From Pseudomonadota bacterium (GTDB taxonomy: Bacteria; Pseudomonadota; Gammaproteobacteria; Burkholderiales; Rhodocyclaceae): 64,000 nucleotides of DNA. The notes under the pieces are model-generated. The model was not told where the DNA came from. It saw only the letters and a program-made list of their open reading frames with translations, and did no database searches. The position numbers were made by a program, and so were the translations under genes. Shown one piece after another: positions 43,893-52,392 of this stretch (within the stretch, counting starts at the first letter, position 1; the number at the start of each line of letters is the position of its first letter). The DNA is taken from assembly GCA_018240785.1 (NCBI GenBank), contig JAFEFC010000003.1:1-64000 (forward strand), given 5' to 3'.

Positions 43893-45299
43893 ATGCTGAG
43901 GGCCTTTTTCGACTGGCTGTTCGGCCGCCGCCGCGCAGCGGCAGCGGCGACCGCCGCCACCACGCCGTCAACGTCGCGCGACAACGATCCGGCAGGCTTC
44001 CAGGTGCTCAACCGCAGCGCACCCCTGCGCAGCGAGGCGAGCTCCGCCCCAGCCGAGGAGATCGACGCCGAGACGATCTTCCTGTGCCGCGAAGCGGTGC
44101 TCGGCCGCGACCAGCGCATCGCTGGCTACCAGTTCATGCTGCAGGAGGGCACCCGCAACCGCATCCGCCACAGCAGCCGGCGGGTGCATCACCTTTACGC
44201 CGAAGTCCTGGTGCGCAACCTCGTGCGTGCCGATATCGGCACGTTGATCGGGCGGCGCTTCGCCTTCATCGACGTACCGGACTCCTTCCTCGACCATCCC
44301 TGCCTGGCGACGCTGCCACCGCACAAGACGGTGCTGTTGCTGGGAACGCATCCGGACCCTGGCGCGCCCGACATCCACAGCCTACGTGACGCGGTCAGTC
44401 ACCTGCGTGTGACGGGCGTGCGCATCGGCATCCCCGACCCCGCAGTGGTCGCCGAATTCGAGCCGCTGCTGCCGCTGGCCGATTTCATCATGTTGCGCGC
44501 GCCGGCGATCGACGCACGGCGTGGCCTGCAGCTTGCTTCGCACGTCATCGAGGCGGCCCCGCAGGCCAGGCTGCTGGTGCGCGACCTTGCGGGGCTCGAG
44601 GATTTCCGATTCTGCTACAAGCTCGGCGCCAGCCTCTTCCAGGGCCCCTTCATCACCAGCCGCGAAAGCTGGGACGACCGCGACCTCGGACCGAACGCGG
44701 CCCGCCTGTCGCGCCTCATCGGCAAGGTCAAGGCCGAAGCCGACACCAGCGAGCTGGCGGCATTGTTGAAGGAGGACGCCGCGCTGTCGCTGCGCCTGCT
44801 GCGCTACATCAACGCCGCAGCCAATGAACTTGCCGAGCATGTATCGTCGATCGAGCGGGCGATCTTCGTGATCGGCCGCGACAAGCTCTATCGCTGGCTC
44901 ATCCTGCTGGTGTGCAGCATGGACACCCCGTCCGGGCGCAGTTCGGCAGCGCTGGAGAGTGCGCTGGTGCGCGCGCGCATGCTCGAACTGCTGAGCGCAG
45001 ACCGCTCGCCCTACGAGCGCGAGGCACTGTTCCTGACCGGCCTGCTGTCGCTGATCGACGTCATCCTCGAGGTGCCGATGGACAAGGCGCTCGGCCCCCT
45101 GGCGGTGACGCCGGAGATCAATCTTGCCGTGCGCCACGGCGAGGGCCCCTATGCACCGCTGCTCGAGCTGGCCATCGCCTGCGAGCAGTTCAATGGCACA
45201 CGCATCGCCGATGCTGCCGAGCGTTGTGGCGTCTCTCCCGCGATCGCGTCCGAGCGGCACCTCGAGGCCCTGTCGTGGGCGCTGGCGATCCAGGAATGA
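43893..45299 (+). CDS. EAL-HDOD (YuxH-type) signalling protein with degenerate EAL domain
   Basis: A 468-residue protein. Residues about 60-255 show the fold of an EAL domain (FLCREAVLGRDQRIAGYQFM at the start) but the catalytic EAL motif and metal-binding acids are missing, so it should not degrade cyclic di-GMP. Residues about 265-460 form an HDOD domain (LAALLKEDAALSLRLLRYIN and SSIERAIFVIG). The first 55 residues contain an arginine patch and low-complexity alanine/serine sequence. It lies between MoxR and VWA genes with 15- and 19-base gaps, suggesting it gives regulatory input to that pair. Function is inferred from context. Confidence 0.82.
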   Translation: MLRAFFDWLFGRRRAAAAATAATTPSTSRDNDPAGFQVLNRSAPLRSEASSAPAEEIDAETIFLCREAVLGRDQRIAGYQFMLQEGTRNRIRHSSRRVHHLYAEVLVRNLVRADIGTLIGRRFAFIDVPDSFLDHPCLATLPPHKTVLLLGTHPDPGAPDIHSLRDAVSHLRVTGVRIGIPDPAVVAEFEPLLPLADFIMLRAPAIDARRGLQLASHVIEAAPQARLLVRDLAGLEDFRFCYKLGASLFQGPFITSRESWDDRDLGPNAARLSRLIGKVKAEADTSELAALLKEDAALSLRLLRYINAAANELAEHVSSIERAIFVIGRDKLYRWLILLVCSMDTPSGRSSAALESALVRARMLELLSADRSPYEREALFLTGLLSLIDVILEVPMDKALGPLAVTPEINLAVRHGEGPYAPLLELAIACEQFNGTRIADAAERCGVSPAIASERHLEALSWALAIQE

Positions 45300-45318
45300 A
45301 GGCGGCCGGAGGCGTGCA

Positions 45319-46497
45319 ATGCTGATCGACTTCTTCCTGCACCTGAAGGCACGCAAGCTGCCGGTGTCGACGCGCGAGTTCCTGACCCTGCTCGAAGGCC
45401 TGCAGCAGCGCGTGTGCGGCCACTCGATCGACGAGTTCTACTTCTTCGCGCGGGCCTGTCTGGTGAAGGACGAGAGCTTCTATGACCGCTTCGACCAGGC
45501 CTTCGGCGAATACTTCCGCGGCGTCGCCGAAATCCCCGGCCTGGAACTCGACCTGCCTGAGGAATGGCTACGCGCGATGGCCCGCAAGCACCTTACGCCG
45601 GAAGAACGCGCGCAGCTCGAGAAGCTGGGCTGGGACAAGCTGATGGACGAGTTCCGCAAGCGCCTGGCCGAGCAGAAAGGCCGCCACGCAGGTGGCAGCA
45701 AGTGGATCGGCACCGCCGGCAGCTCACCCTTCGGCAACAATGGCACGCACCCCGAAGGCATCCGCGTGGGTGGCGAATCGGCCGGCAACCGCACGGCGGT
45801 GAAAGTGTGGGACAAGCGCGAGTTCCGCAACCTCGACGACGACGTCGAGCTCGGCACCCGCAACATCAAGGTGGCACTGCGCCGGCTGCGGCGCTTCGCC
45901 CGCGAGGGCGCGAGCGAGGAGCTCGATCTCGACGGCACCATCGCCGCCACCGCGCGCAACGCCGGCTGGCTGGACCTGCTGATGCGGCCCGAACGCCACA
46001 ACGCGGTCAAGGTGCTCCTATTTCTCGACGTGGGCGGCTCGATGGATGACCACGTCAAGGTGTGCGAGGAATTGTTCTCGGCCTGCCGCAGCGAGTTCAA
46101 GCACCTCGAGTACTTCTACTTCCACAACTGTGTGTACGACGGCGTGTGGCGCGACAATCTGCGCCGCCATCAGGAGCGCACGCCGGTGCTGGACGTCATC
46201 CACAAGTACGGCCCGGACTACAAGCTGATCTTCGTCGGCGACGCGACCATGAGCCCGTACGAGATCCTGCATCAGCACGGTTCGATCGAGCACATGAACG
46301 CCGAGGCGGGCGCGACCTGGCTGCGCCGCCTGCTCGACGCCTACCCGGCTGCCGCCTGGCTCAACCCGGAGCCCGAGCGGCTGTGGAGCTACCGTCAGTC
46401 GATCGGCATCATCCACCAGATCGTTGGCGGACGCATGTTCCCGATGACGCTGGACGGCCTGGCGCGGGCGATGCAGGCGCTGTCCAAGCGGCATTGA
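45319..46497 (+). CDS. VWA-domain protein, CoxE-like
   Basis: A 392-residue protein whose C-terminal half (about 230-390) is a von Willebrand A domain with an intact metal-ion site DVGGS (237-241). The N-terminal half matches the CoxE/YehP-like group partnered with MoxR ATPases. YFFHNCVYDGVWRDNLRRHQ and HKYGPDYKLIFVGDATMSPY are strong family marks. No signal peptide is present, so it should act in the cytoplasm, probably docking the MoxR ring on a substrate protein. The client is not in the window, unless it is the neighbouring diheme cytochrome. ATG 45319 follows the upstream gene by 19 bases. Confidence 0.87.
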   Translation: MLIDFFLHLKARKLPVSTREFLTLLEGLQQRVCGHSIDEFYFFARACLVKDESFYDRFDQAFGEYFRGVAEIPGLELDLPEEWLRAMARKHLTPEERAQLEKLGWDKLMDEFRKRLAEQKGRHAGGSKWIGTAGSSPFGNNGTHPEGIRVGGESAGNRTAVKVWDKREFRNLDDDVELGTRNIKVALRRLRRFAREGASEELDLDGTIAATARNAGWLDLLMRPERHNAVKVLLFLDVGGSMDDHVKVCEELFSACRSEFKHLEYFYFHNCVYDGVWRDNLRRHQERTPVLDVIHKYGPDYKLIFVGDATMSPYEILHQHGSIEHMNAEAGATWLRRLLDAYPAAAWLNPEPERLWSYRQSIGIIHQIVGGRMFPMTLDGLARAMQALSKRH

Positions 46498-46528
46498 GCG
46501 CTTGCTGCTGCAGCCGGGCTGCCCTGCC

Positions 46529-47041
46529 TTACTCGGTGAAGGGCAGCGGCTGCATGCCGAAGCCCGCGTCCAGATCCTTGATCTGGCGAAGCAGCGCATC
46601 GAGGTCGTCCTGCAGCTTGCACAGGGAGTCCTCGTCGAGCAGGCGCAAGGCTTCTGGCAGCACGCCGCGCGCCGGCGACGGTGCCCGCGCCAGCAGCGCC
46701 TCGCCCTGTTCGGTGAGATAGAGCCGCACCACGCGCTGGTCGGCGCTGGTGCGCTCCTTGCGGATCAGCTCGGAGGTTTCCAGCCGGTCGATCATGTTGG
46801 AAGCGGTCGACTGGTGCAGCGCCATGCGGTTGGCAAGCTCCCCCACACGCAAGCCGGGAAGTTCCTTCAGCTCCTGCAGCGCCCATAGCTGTGCGCCCGT
46901 CACCCCGCTCTGCCGTTCGATCCACTGCGAATGGCGCTGGGCGGTGCGAATCAGCACCCTGAAACGCTGCAGCACCGAAAGCGGCGACGGCTGTGCCGCC
47001 TTGCTGCCACTCGCCCTGGACACTTGTTGCACCTGCACCAT
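46529..47041 (-). CDS. MarR family transcriptional regulator
   Basis: A 170-residue winged-helix regulator. The DNA-binding region covers LRVGELANRMALHQSTASNMIDRLETSELIRKERTSADQRVV in pieces: the recognition helix near 75-92 (HQSTASNMIDRLE) and the wing with SADQRVVRLYLTEQG. Such proteins bind phenolic or other small ligands and usually repress a divergent gene. It is divergent from the ClC gene with 165 bases between, where an inverted repeat lies. The ligand is unknown. Confidence 0.88.
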   Translation of the reverse strand: MVQVQQVSRASGSKAAQPSPLSVLQRFRVLIRTAQRHSQWIERQSGVTGAQLWALQELKELPGLRVGELANRMALHQSTASNMIDRLETSELIRKERTSADQRVVRLYLTEQGEALLARAPSPARGVLPEALRLLDEDSLCKLQDDLDALLRQIKDLDAGFGMQPLPFTE

Positions 47042-47091
47042 GAAACCCGGCTCCTGCTATATTCGAACAAACAATGATTTCTGAAAAAATA

Positions 47092-47115
47092 ACCATACCG
47101 CCTTTTACGTATGGT
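47092..47115. promoter_or_regulatory. Inverted repeat in the marR-clcA divergent region
   Basis: ACCATAC (47092-47098) and GTATGGT (47109-47115) are a perfect seven-base inverted repeat with a ten-base spacer, inside the AT-rich part of the divergent region. Size and place fit a MarR-type operator or a promoter-overlapping site. No binding evidence exists. Confidence 0.4.
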
Positions 47116-47206
47116 ACCGAATTCGGGCAGCCGCCGCGGCGAGCATCGGCATATCGGTGTGAACTGATGCCGCAAGGTGTTGCATTTGCACGCTTGAGCT
47201 TGCTTC

Positions 47207-48643
47207 TTGAAACCTGAAACCCCCTCCGACTCCGATCCCGGCGCCAAGGGCGATGCTCACGTCGAGCCGTCGACCGGGGCGCGACGACGCCTCTGGCCAT
47301 GGACGCGCGGCATGCGCCCGCTCGCGCGTGGCGGCAGTCGCATCGTGCTGCCCTGGCTCTCCGCCGGACGCTGGCAGCGGCGTCTGCTGCTCGCCGCCGC
47401 GGCGCTGTCCGTGGGCGCCCTGTCCATCCTCTTCGCGATCGGCGCCGAGATCGCGATCAGGACGCATCGCGACCTGCTCCGCGACCATCCGGCGTTGACC
47501 CTGATCATCGCGCCGGCGGGGTTCGCGCTGATCGCGTGGTTGTCGCACAAGCTCTTCCCCGGCACCGAAGGCAGCGGCATCCCGCAGGCGATCGCGGCAG
47601 CGCAGATCGACGATGTCCGGGTGAGAAGGCAGCTCCTGTCTGTCCGCATCATCGTCGGCAAGATCCTGCTGACACTGGGCGGCCTGCTGTCGGGCGCGGC
47701 GGTGGGGCGCGAGGGCCCATCGGTACAGGTCGGCGCGTCGGTGATGCATCTGCTGTCGGGCCTGCGCCGACGCATCGCGTCGCCGCGGGACCTGATCATC
47801 GCCGGCAGCGGCGCGGGGATCGCGGCGGCGTTCAACACGCCGCTGGGCGGCATCATGTTCGCCATCGAAGAGATGTGCCGCCACAAGGCTTTCCGGGCAA
47901 ATGCCACCACGCTCACGACGGTGATCTTCGCCGGCCTGATGTCGCTCGCTGTGCTGGGCAACTACACCTATTTCGGCCGCACCCCTCAGACGATCTTGTG
48001 GCCGGGCGGCATCTGGCCGGTGCTGGCCTGCGGCATCGCCGGCGGCCTGCTGGGTGGCGGCTTCTCGCGCCTGCTGGTGGCTTCCGCGCGCGGGCTTCCC
48101 GGCAGGCTGGGCGAATTCTCCCGCCAGCGTCCCTTCCTCTTCGCGGCCGGCTGCGGGCTGGCCACCGGCCTGATCGGCCTCGCGAGCGGCGGCGTCACCT
48201 ACGGCACCGGCTACGAGGAGTCGAAGGCCGCCCTCGAGGGCGTCGCGCCGCTGCCGGCGCTGTTCATGACCCTCAAGCTGCTGGCGATCTGGCTCGCCTT
48301 CGTGTCGCGCATACCCGGCGGGATCTTCGCGCCGGCGCTGGCGGTGGGGGCGGGCATGGGGACGGATGTCGCACTGCTGCTGCCTGGCGAGCACGATTCC
48401 GCGATCCTGGTGCTCGGCATGGTGGCTTTTCTCGCCGCGATGACCCAGGCTCCCATCACTTCCTTCGTCATCGTCATGGAAATGACTGCAAACCACCAGA
48501 TGTTGATCCCGCTGATGGCCACCGCCGTCGTCGCCCACGGTATCTCGCGCTCGGTCGCTTCGGTGCCGCTATACGAGGCGCTCGCCTACCCGGCGCTGCG
48601 CCGTGCCGAAGCCCGCGTTGCCGCCCGGGGCCGCCGCTCATGA
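47207..48643 (+). CDS. clcA: ClC family chloride/proton antiporter
   Basis: A 478-residue membrane protein with about ten to twelve helices. The chloride-binding motifs GSGIP (122-126), GREGP (167-171) and GGIFAP are present. E169 is the external gating glutamate, and the second glutamate of FAIEEM corresponds to the internal proton glutamate, so an antiporter rather than a channel is expected. The start is uncertain: a TTG at 47207 gives a polar 50-residue leader, no ATG lies upstream in frame, and the first in-frame ATG is 47312. It overlaps the methyltransferase start by four bases. Confidence 0.88.
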   Translation: MKPETPSDSDPGAKGDAHVEPSTGARRRLWPWTRGMRPLARGGSRIVLPWLSAGRWQRRLLLAAAALSVGALSILFAIGAEIAIRTHRDLLRDHPALTLIIAPAGFALIAWLSHKLFPGTEGSGIPQAIAAAQIDDVRVRRQLLSVRIIVGKILLTLGGLLSGAAVGREGPSVQVGASVMHLLSGLRRRIASPRDLIIAGSGAGIAAAFNTPLGGIMFAIEEMCRHKAFRANATTLTTVIFAGLMSLAVLGNYTYFGRTPQTILWPGGIWPVLACGIAGGLLGGGFSRLLVASARGLPGRLGEFSRQRPFLFAAGCGLATGLIGLASGGVTYGTGYEESKAALEGVAPLPALFMTLKLLAIWLAFVSRIPGGIFAPALAVGAGMGTDVALLLPGEHDSAILVLGMVAFLAAMTQAPITSFVIVMEMTANHQMLIPLMATAVVAHGISRSVASVPLYEALAYPALRRAEARVAARGRRS

Positions 48644-49803
48644 GCCGCCCGACCAACACCACCGAAGCCTCGGCGCTGCACCTGAGCTGGGAAGAGGACG
48701 GCGTCGCCCGCACCGCACGGTGGCGCTCCGAGAGCGGTCAGCCGGCGCCACGTCGGGTCATCGTCGCCGACGACCGGCTCACCGCGGACGCGGCCTACCG
48801 CCTCGCCTGCGAGGGAACCGCGATGCTGTGGCGCGGTGACTACCACAACGCCCGCCAGTTGCTGCAGGCCATGGCACGGCGTATCACGCGCAGGCCGCGC
48901 AAGGCCAAGCAGGACAAGGGCGCCACGCCGGCACCCGCCGACGCCTTCCACCTGCATCGCCAGGCGCAGGCCCAGCGCGCGCGCATCCTGGGCATGCTGC
49001 TGATCCCTTTCAACGCCGATTTCGGCATTCCGCTGCGCCGCGCGCCCGATGCCCGTGCTGCCTGCGCGCAGGCATGGCAGGCCGATGGCGAGCCTTCCGT
49101 TGCGTCGCTGCGCGAGCTGCTCGGCCTCATCGGCGCCTGGGAATGGCATCGCAAGGGCGTGGAGGTGCCGGCACTCGGCGACCGCATCCATCCCTGCTAC
49201 GGCGTCTTCTCGCCGGTGCGCGGCGAATATGTCGACCTCGTCGCGAAGGCGCCACTGCCGTCGCCGGCGCTGGCGTTCGACATCGGCACCGGCAGCGGCG
49301 TGCTGGCCGCGGTGCTGGCGCGCCGCGGCGTGGCCCGCGTCGTCGCCACCGACCAGGATGAGCGCGCGCTCGCCTGTGCCGCCGACAACCTCGCGCGCCT
49401 GGGCCTGTCCGGGCATGTTGACCTCGTGCGCGCCGACCTCTTCCCCGACGGCCGCGCGCCGCTGCTGGTGTGCAATCCGCCCTGGCTGCCCGCGCGTCCG
49501 ACGTCGCCGGTGGAGCACGCGGTGTATGACCCCGAAAGCCGCATGCTGCGCGGCTTCCTCTCCGGGCTTGCCGGACATCTCGCGCCCGGCGGCGAAGGCT
49601 GGCTGATCCTGTCCGATCTCGCCGAACACCTCGGCCTGCGCAGCCGTGTCGAATTGCTCGAATGGATCGGCGCGGCCGGCCTGCGCGTGATCGACCGGCT
49701 CGATGCGCGCCCGCGCCATCCACGCGCCCAGGATGAGACCGATCCCCTGCATGCTGCGCGCTCCGTCGAAGTCACGTCGCTCTGGCGGCTCGCCGCAAGC
49801 TGA
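48640..49803 (+). CDS. Class I SAM-dependent methyltransferase (PrmC/RlmG-like)
   Basis: A 387-residue protein. The C-terminal half (about 175-385) is a class I methyltransferase with SAM loop FDIGTGSGVLAAV, acidic loop ATDQDERAL and the N6-type motif CNPPWLP, which methylates an amide or exocyclic nitrogen of RNA, protein or DNA. The N-terminal half (about 1-170) is not recognised. It starts within the clcA stop (ATGA), so the two are translationally coupled although no functional link is known. The substrate cannot be told from sequence. Confidence 0.83.
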   Translation: MSRPTNTTEASALHLSWEEDGVARTARWRSESGQPAPRRVIVADDRLTADAAYRLACEGTAMLWRGDYHNARQLLQAMARRITRRPRKAKQDKGATPAPADAFHLHRQAQAQRARILGMLLIPFNADFGIPLRRAPDARAACAQAWQADGEPSVASLRELLGLIGAWEWHRKGVEVPALGDRIHPCYGVFSPVRGEYVDLVAKAPLPSPALAFDIGTGSGVLAAVLARRGVARVVATDQDERALACAADNLARLGLSGHVDLVRADLFPDGRAPLLVCNPPWLPARPTSPVEHAVYDPESRMLRGFLSGLAGHLAPGGEGWLILSDLAEHLGLRSRVELLEWIGAAGLRVIDRLDARPRHPRAQDETDPLHAARSVEVTSLWRLAAS

Positions 49804-49909
49804 TGCGAAAAAAGTCCCTCTCGCGCGCGCAATTCACAGCGCTCGCGCACCCTCTGTGTGCCCGGTCGAGCGATAATGTCGGACTACAAGAAATTTGGAC
49901 GCTAATGCG

Positions 49910-51154
49910 ATGAAGCGTGTTGATGATTTCCGCCTGCGGCTCGGCAACAAGGAACTGGTGCCGATCATGGTGGGCGGCATGGGAGTGGACATCTCGACCG
50001 CCGAGCTGTCGCTCGAGGCTGCCCGCCTCGGCGGCATCGGCCACATCTCGGACGCGATGCTGCCGACGGTATCGGACCGTCGTTACAACACCAAGTACGT
50101 CAAGAACAAGCTCAAGCAGTACAAGTTCAACGTCGAGAACCCCGACAAGTCGGTGGTGCAGTTCGACCTCGGCCTGGTGGCCGAAGCCACGGCGACGCAC
50201 GTGCGGCGCACGATGGAAGCCAAGCGCGGCGACGGGCTGATCTTCATCAACTGCATGGAGAAACTGACGATGAACAGCCCGAAGGAAACCCTTCGGGCGC
50301 GGATGCTCGCCGCCATGGACAACGGCATCGACGGCATCACGCTGGCTGCCGGGCTGCACCTGGGTTCCTTCGCCCTGATGCAGGACCATCCCCGCTTCCG
50401 TGACGTCAAGCTCGGCATCATCGTCTCCTCGCTGCGCGCCCTGCAGCTCTTCCTGAAGAAGAACGGCCGCACCGGCCGGCTGCCCGATTACGTGGTGGTC
50501 GAAGGTCCGCTTGCCGGCGGACACCTCGGCTTCGGCATGGACTGGGCGCAGTATGACCTCGCCACCATCACGATCGAGATCCGCGACTGGCTGAAGGCCG
50601 AACAGCTCGACATCCCGCTGATCCCGGCGGGCGGCATCTTCACCGGTACCGATGCGGTGAATTTCCTCGAACTCGGCGCTGCTGCCGTGCAGGTCGCGAC
50701 GCGCTTTACCGTCACCCGCGAGTGCGGCCTGCCCGGTGACGTGCAGCAGTATTACTTCAAGGCCAGCGAGGAAGACATCGAAGTCAACGGCATCTCGCCC
50801 ACCGGCTATCCGATGCGCATGCTCAAGAGCAGCCCGGCGATCGGCAGCGGCATCCGGCCGAACTGCGAAGCCTATGGCTACCTGCTCGACTCGAGCGGCA
50901 ACTGCCAGTACATCGAGGCCTACAACCGCGAAGTCGCCGCGCATCCGGACGCCAAGAAGGTCAGGGTGTGGGACAAGACCTGCCTGTGCACCCACATGCG
51001 CAACTTCGACTGCTGGACCTGCGGCCACTACACCTACCGGCTGAAGGACACGTCGCGGCGCGGGGAGGACGGCAACTACGAGATCCTGTCGGCCGAGCAC
51101 GTCTTCCGCGACTATCAGTTCAGCACCGACGGCCGCATCGCGCTGCCGGAGTAA
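49910..51154 (+). CDS. Nitronate monooxygenase-like FMN protein with cysteine-rich C-terminus
   Basis: A 414-residue TIM-barrel flavoprotein of the nitronate monooxygenase/2-nitropropane dioxygenase family. PIMVGGMGVDIS near the start, VVEGPLAGGHLGFG with the likely catalytic histidine, and IPAGGIFTGTDAVNFLELGA for FMN phosphate binding are visible. The last 100 residues carry six cysteines, including CLC and CWTC in KTCLCTHMRNFDCWTCGHY, which is not part of the classic enzyme and suggests a metal or iron-sulphur site. ATG 49910 is preferred; a GATAAT at 49872-49877 could be its -10. True substrate is unknown. Confidence 0.8.
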   Translation: MKRVDDFRLRLGNKELVPIMVGGMGVDISTAELSLEAARLGGIGHISDAMLPTVSDRRYNTKYVKNKLKQYKFNVENPDKSVVQFDLGLVAEATATHVRRTMEAKRGDGLIFINCMEKLTMNSPKETLRARMLAAMDNGIDGITLAAGLHLGSFALMQDHPRFRDVKLGIIVSSLRALQLFLKKNGRTGRLPDYVVVEGPLAGGHLGFGMDWAQYDLATITIEIRDWLKAEQLDIPLIPAGGIFTGTDAVNFLELGAAAVQVATRFTVTRECGLPGDVQQYYFKASEEDIEVNGISPTGYPMRMLKSSPAIGSGIRPNCEAYGYLLDSSGNCQYIEAYNREVAAHPDAKKVRVWDKTCLCTHMRNFDCWTCGHYTYRLKDTSRRGEDGNYEILSAEHVFRDYQFSTDGRIALPE

Positions 51155-51216
51155 GCCGGCCGCATGAGGGGTGCAGTGACGGTGAGCACGGGGCGATCGC
51201 GTTGATCCCACCAGCC

Positions 51217-52392
51217 ATGCGCCGCGGCGCCATCATGGCCGTCGCGGCGGCCGCGGCGCTGGCGGCCGGATGCCTGGGCACGGATAAGACGACCGTCACG
51301 GCCGCGCCCGCAAGCGCCGGGGCGTCGTCCAGCAATGCTTCCAGCGCAACATCGAGCCGCGCCCGCCCGGCGCTCACCGTCGCCGTCACCACGCCCGACA
51401 AGCGTCGCTGGCGGCGCCTGGTTCCCGCCACCGGCGACATTGCCGCCTGGCAGGAAGTCGTCATCAGCGCCGAGATCAGCAATTTCCGCCTGACGGCGGT
51501 CAGTGCGGACGTCGGCGACCGGGTCCGCCAGGGCCAGTTGCTGGCCAGCATCGCCGACGACACCGTCGCCGCCGCGCTCGCGCAATCGACCGCCGCCGTC
51601 GCCGAGGCAGACGCTGCGCTGCAGGAAGCACGAGCCAATGCCGAGCGTGCGCGCCAGTTGCGCGGCAGTGGTGCGATGAGCGAACAGCAGGTCCGCCAGT
51701 ACCTGAGTGCCGAGCAGACCGCCGCCGCCCGCCTGCAGTCGGCGCACGCCCGCGTGCAGGCCGACCGCGTGCGGATGGCGCAGACACGGGTGCTCGCGCC
51801 CGATGACGGCATCGTCTCGGCACGGACCGCCACCGTGGGCGCACTGGCGCAGTCCGGCCAGCCGCTGTTCCGGCTGATCCGCGGCGGGAGGCTGGAATGG
51901 CGTGCCGAAGTTCCAGAAGCTACCCTCGGGCAGATCGCGCCGGGCACCCGCACCACCCTCACCGCGCCCGACGGCAGCCGGGTGAACGGCAAGGTGCGCA
52001 CCGTCGCACCCACGGTCGACCCCGCCACGCGCAACGGCATCGTCTATGTCGATCTGCCGTCCGACGGCGGCAAGGCCCTGGTCCGCGCCGGCATGTTCGC
52101 GCGCGGCGAGTTCGAGCTCGGCCAGGACGAGGTGCAGACCCTGCCGCAATCCGCCGTGCTGCTCAGCGACGGCTTTGCCTACGTGTTCCGCGTGGAGCAA
52201 GCCGATGACGGCGCAGCACGCGTGGCTCAGGCCAAGGTGAAGGCCGGTCGCCGCAGCGGCGACCGAATCGAGATCATCGATGGCCTCGGCGCTGACGCCC
52301 GCGTCGTGGCCCAGGGCGTGGGCTTCCTCGCTGACGGCGACGCGGTACGCGTCACCACCACGCCCTCCGCTGCCGGGACGGCGACGCAATGA
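51217..52392 (+). CDS. RND efflux periplasmic adaptor lipoprotein (HlyD-like)
   Basis: A 391-residue membrane fusion protein. The N-terminus MRRGAIMAVAAAAALAAGC is a lipoprotein signal with lipobox LAAGC, cysteine C19 becoming the lipidated residue. After a low-complexity linker (about 20-60) come a lipoyl-type half motif, an alpha-helical hairpin rich in alanine/glutamate (about 125-200), then beta-barrel and membrane-proximal parts. It bridges the RND pump to an outer-membrane channel. The stop overlaps the pump start (ATGA). ATG 51217 is selected because it gives the lipoprotein signal. Confidence 0.88.
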   Translation: MRRGAIMAVAAAAALAAGCLGTDKTTVTAAPASAGASSSNASSATSSRARPALTVAVTTPDKRRWRRLVPATGDIAAWQEVVISAEISNFRLTAVSADVGDRVRQGQLLASIADDTVAAALAQSTAAVAEADAALQEARANAERARQLRGSGAMSEQQVRQYLSAEQTAAARLQSAHARVQADRVRMAQTRVLAPDDGIVSARTATVGALAQSGQPLFRLIRGGRLEWRAEVPEATLGQIAPGTRTTLTAPDGSRVNGKVRTVAPTVDPATRNGIVYVDLPSDGGKALVRAGMFARGEFELGQDEVQTLPQSAVLLSDGFAYVFRVEQADDGAARVAQAKVKAGRRSGDRIEIIDGLGADARVVAQGVGFLADGDAVRVTTTPSAAGTATQ

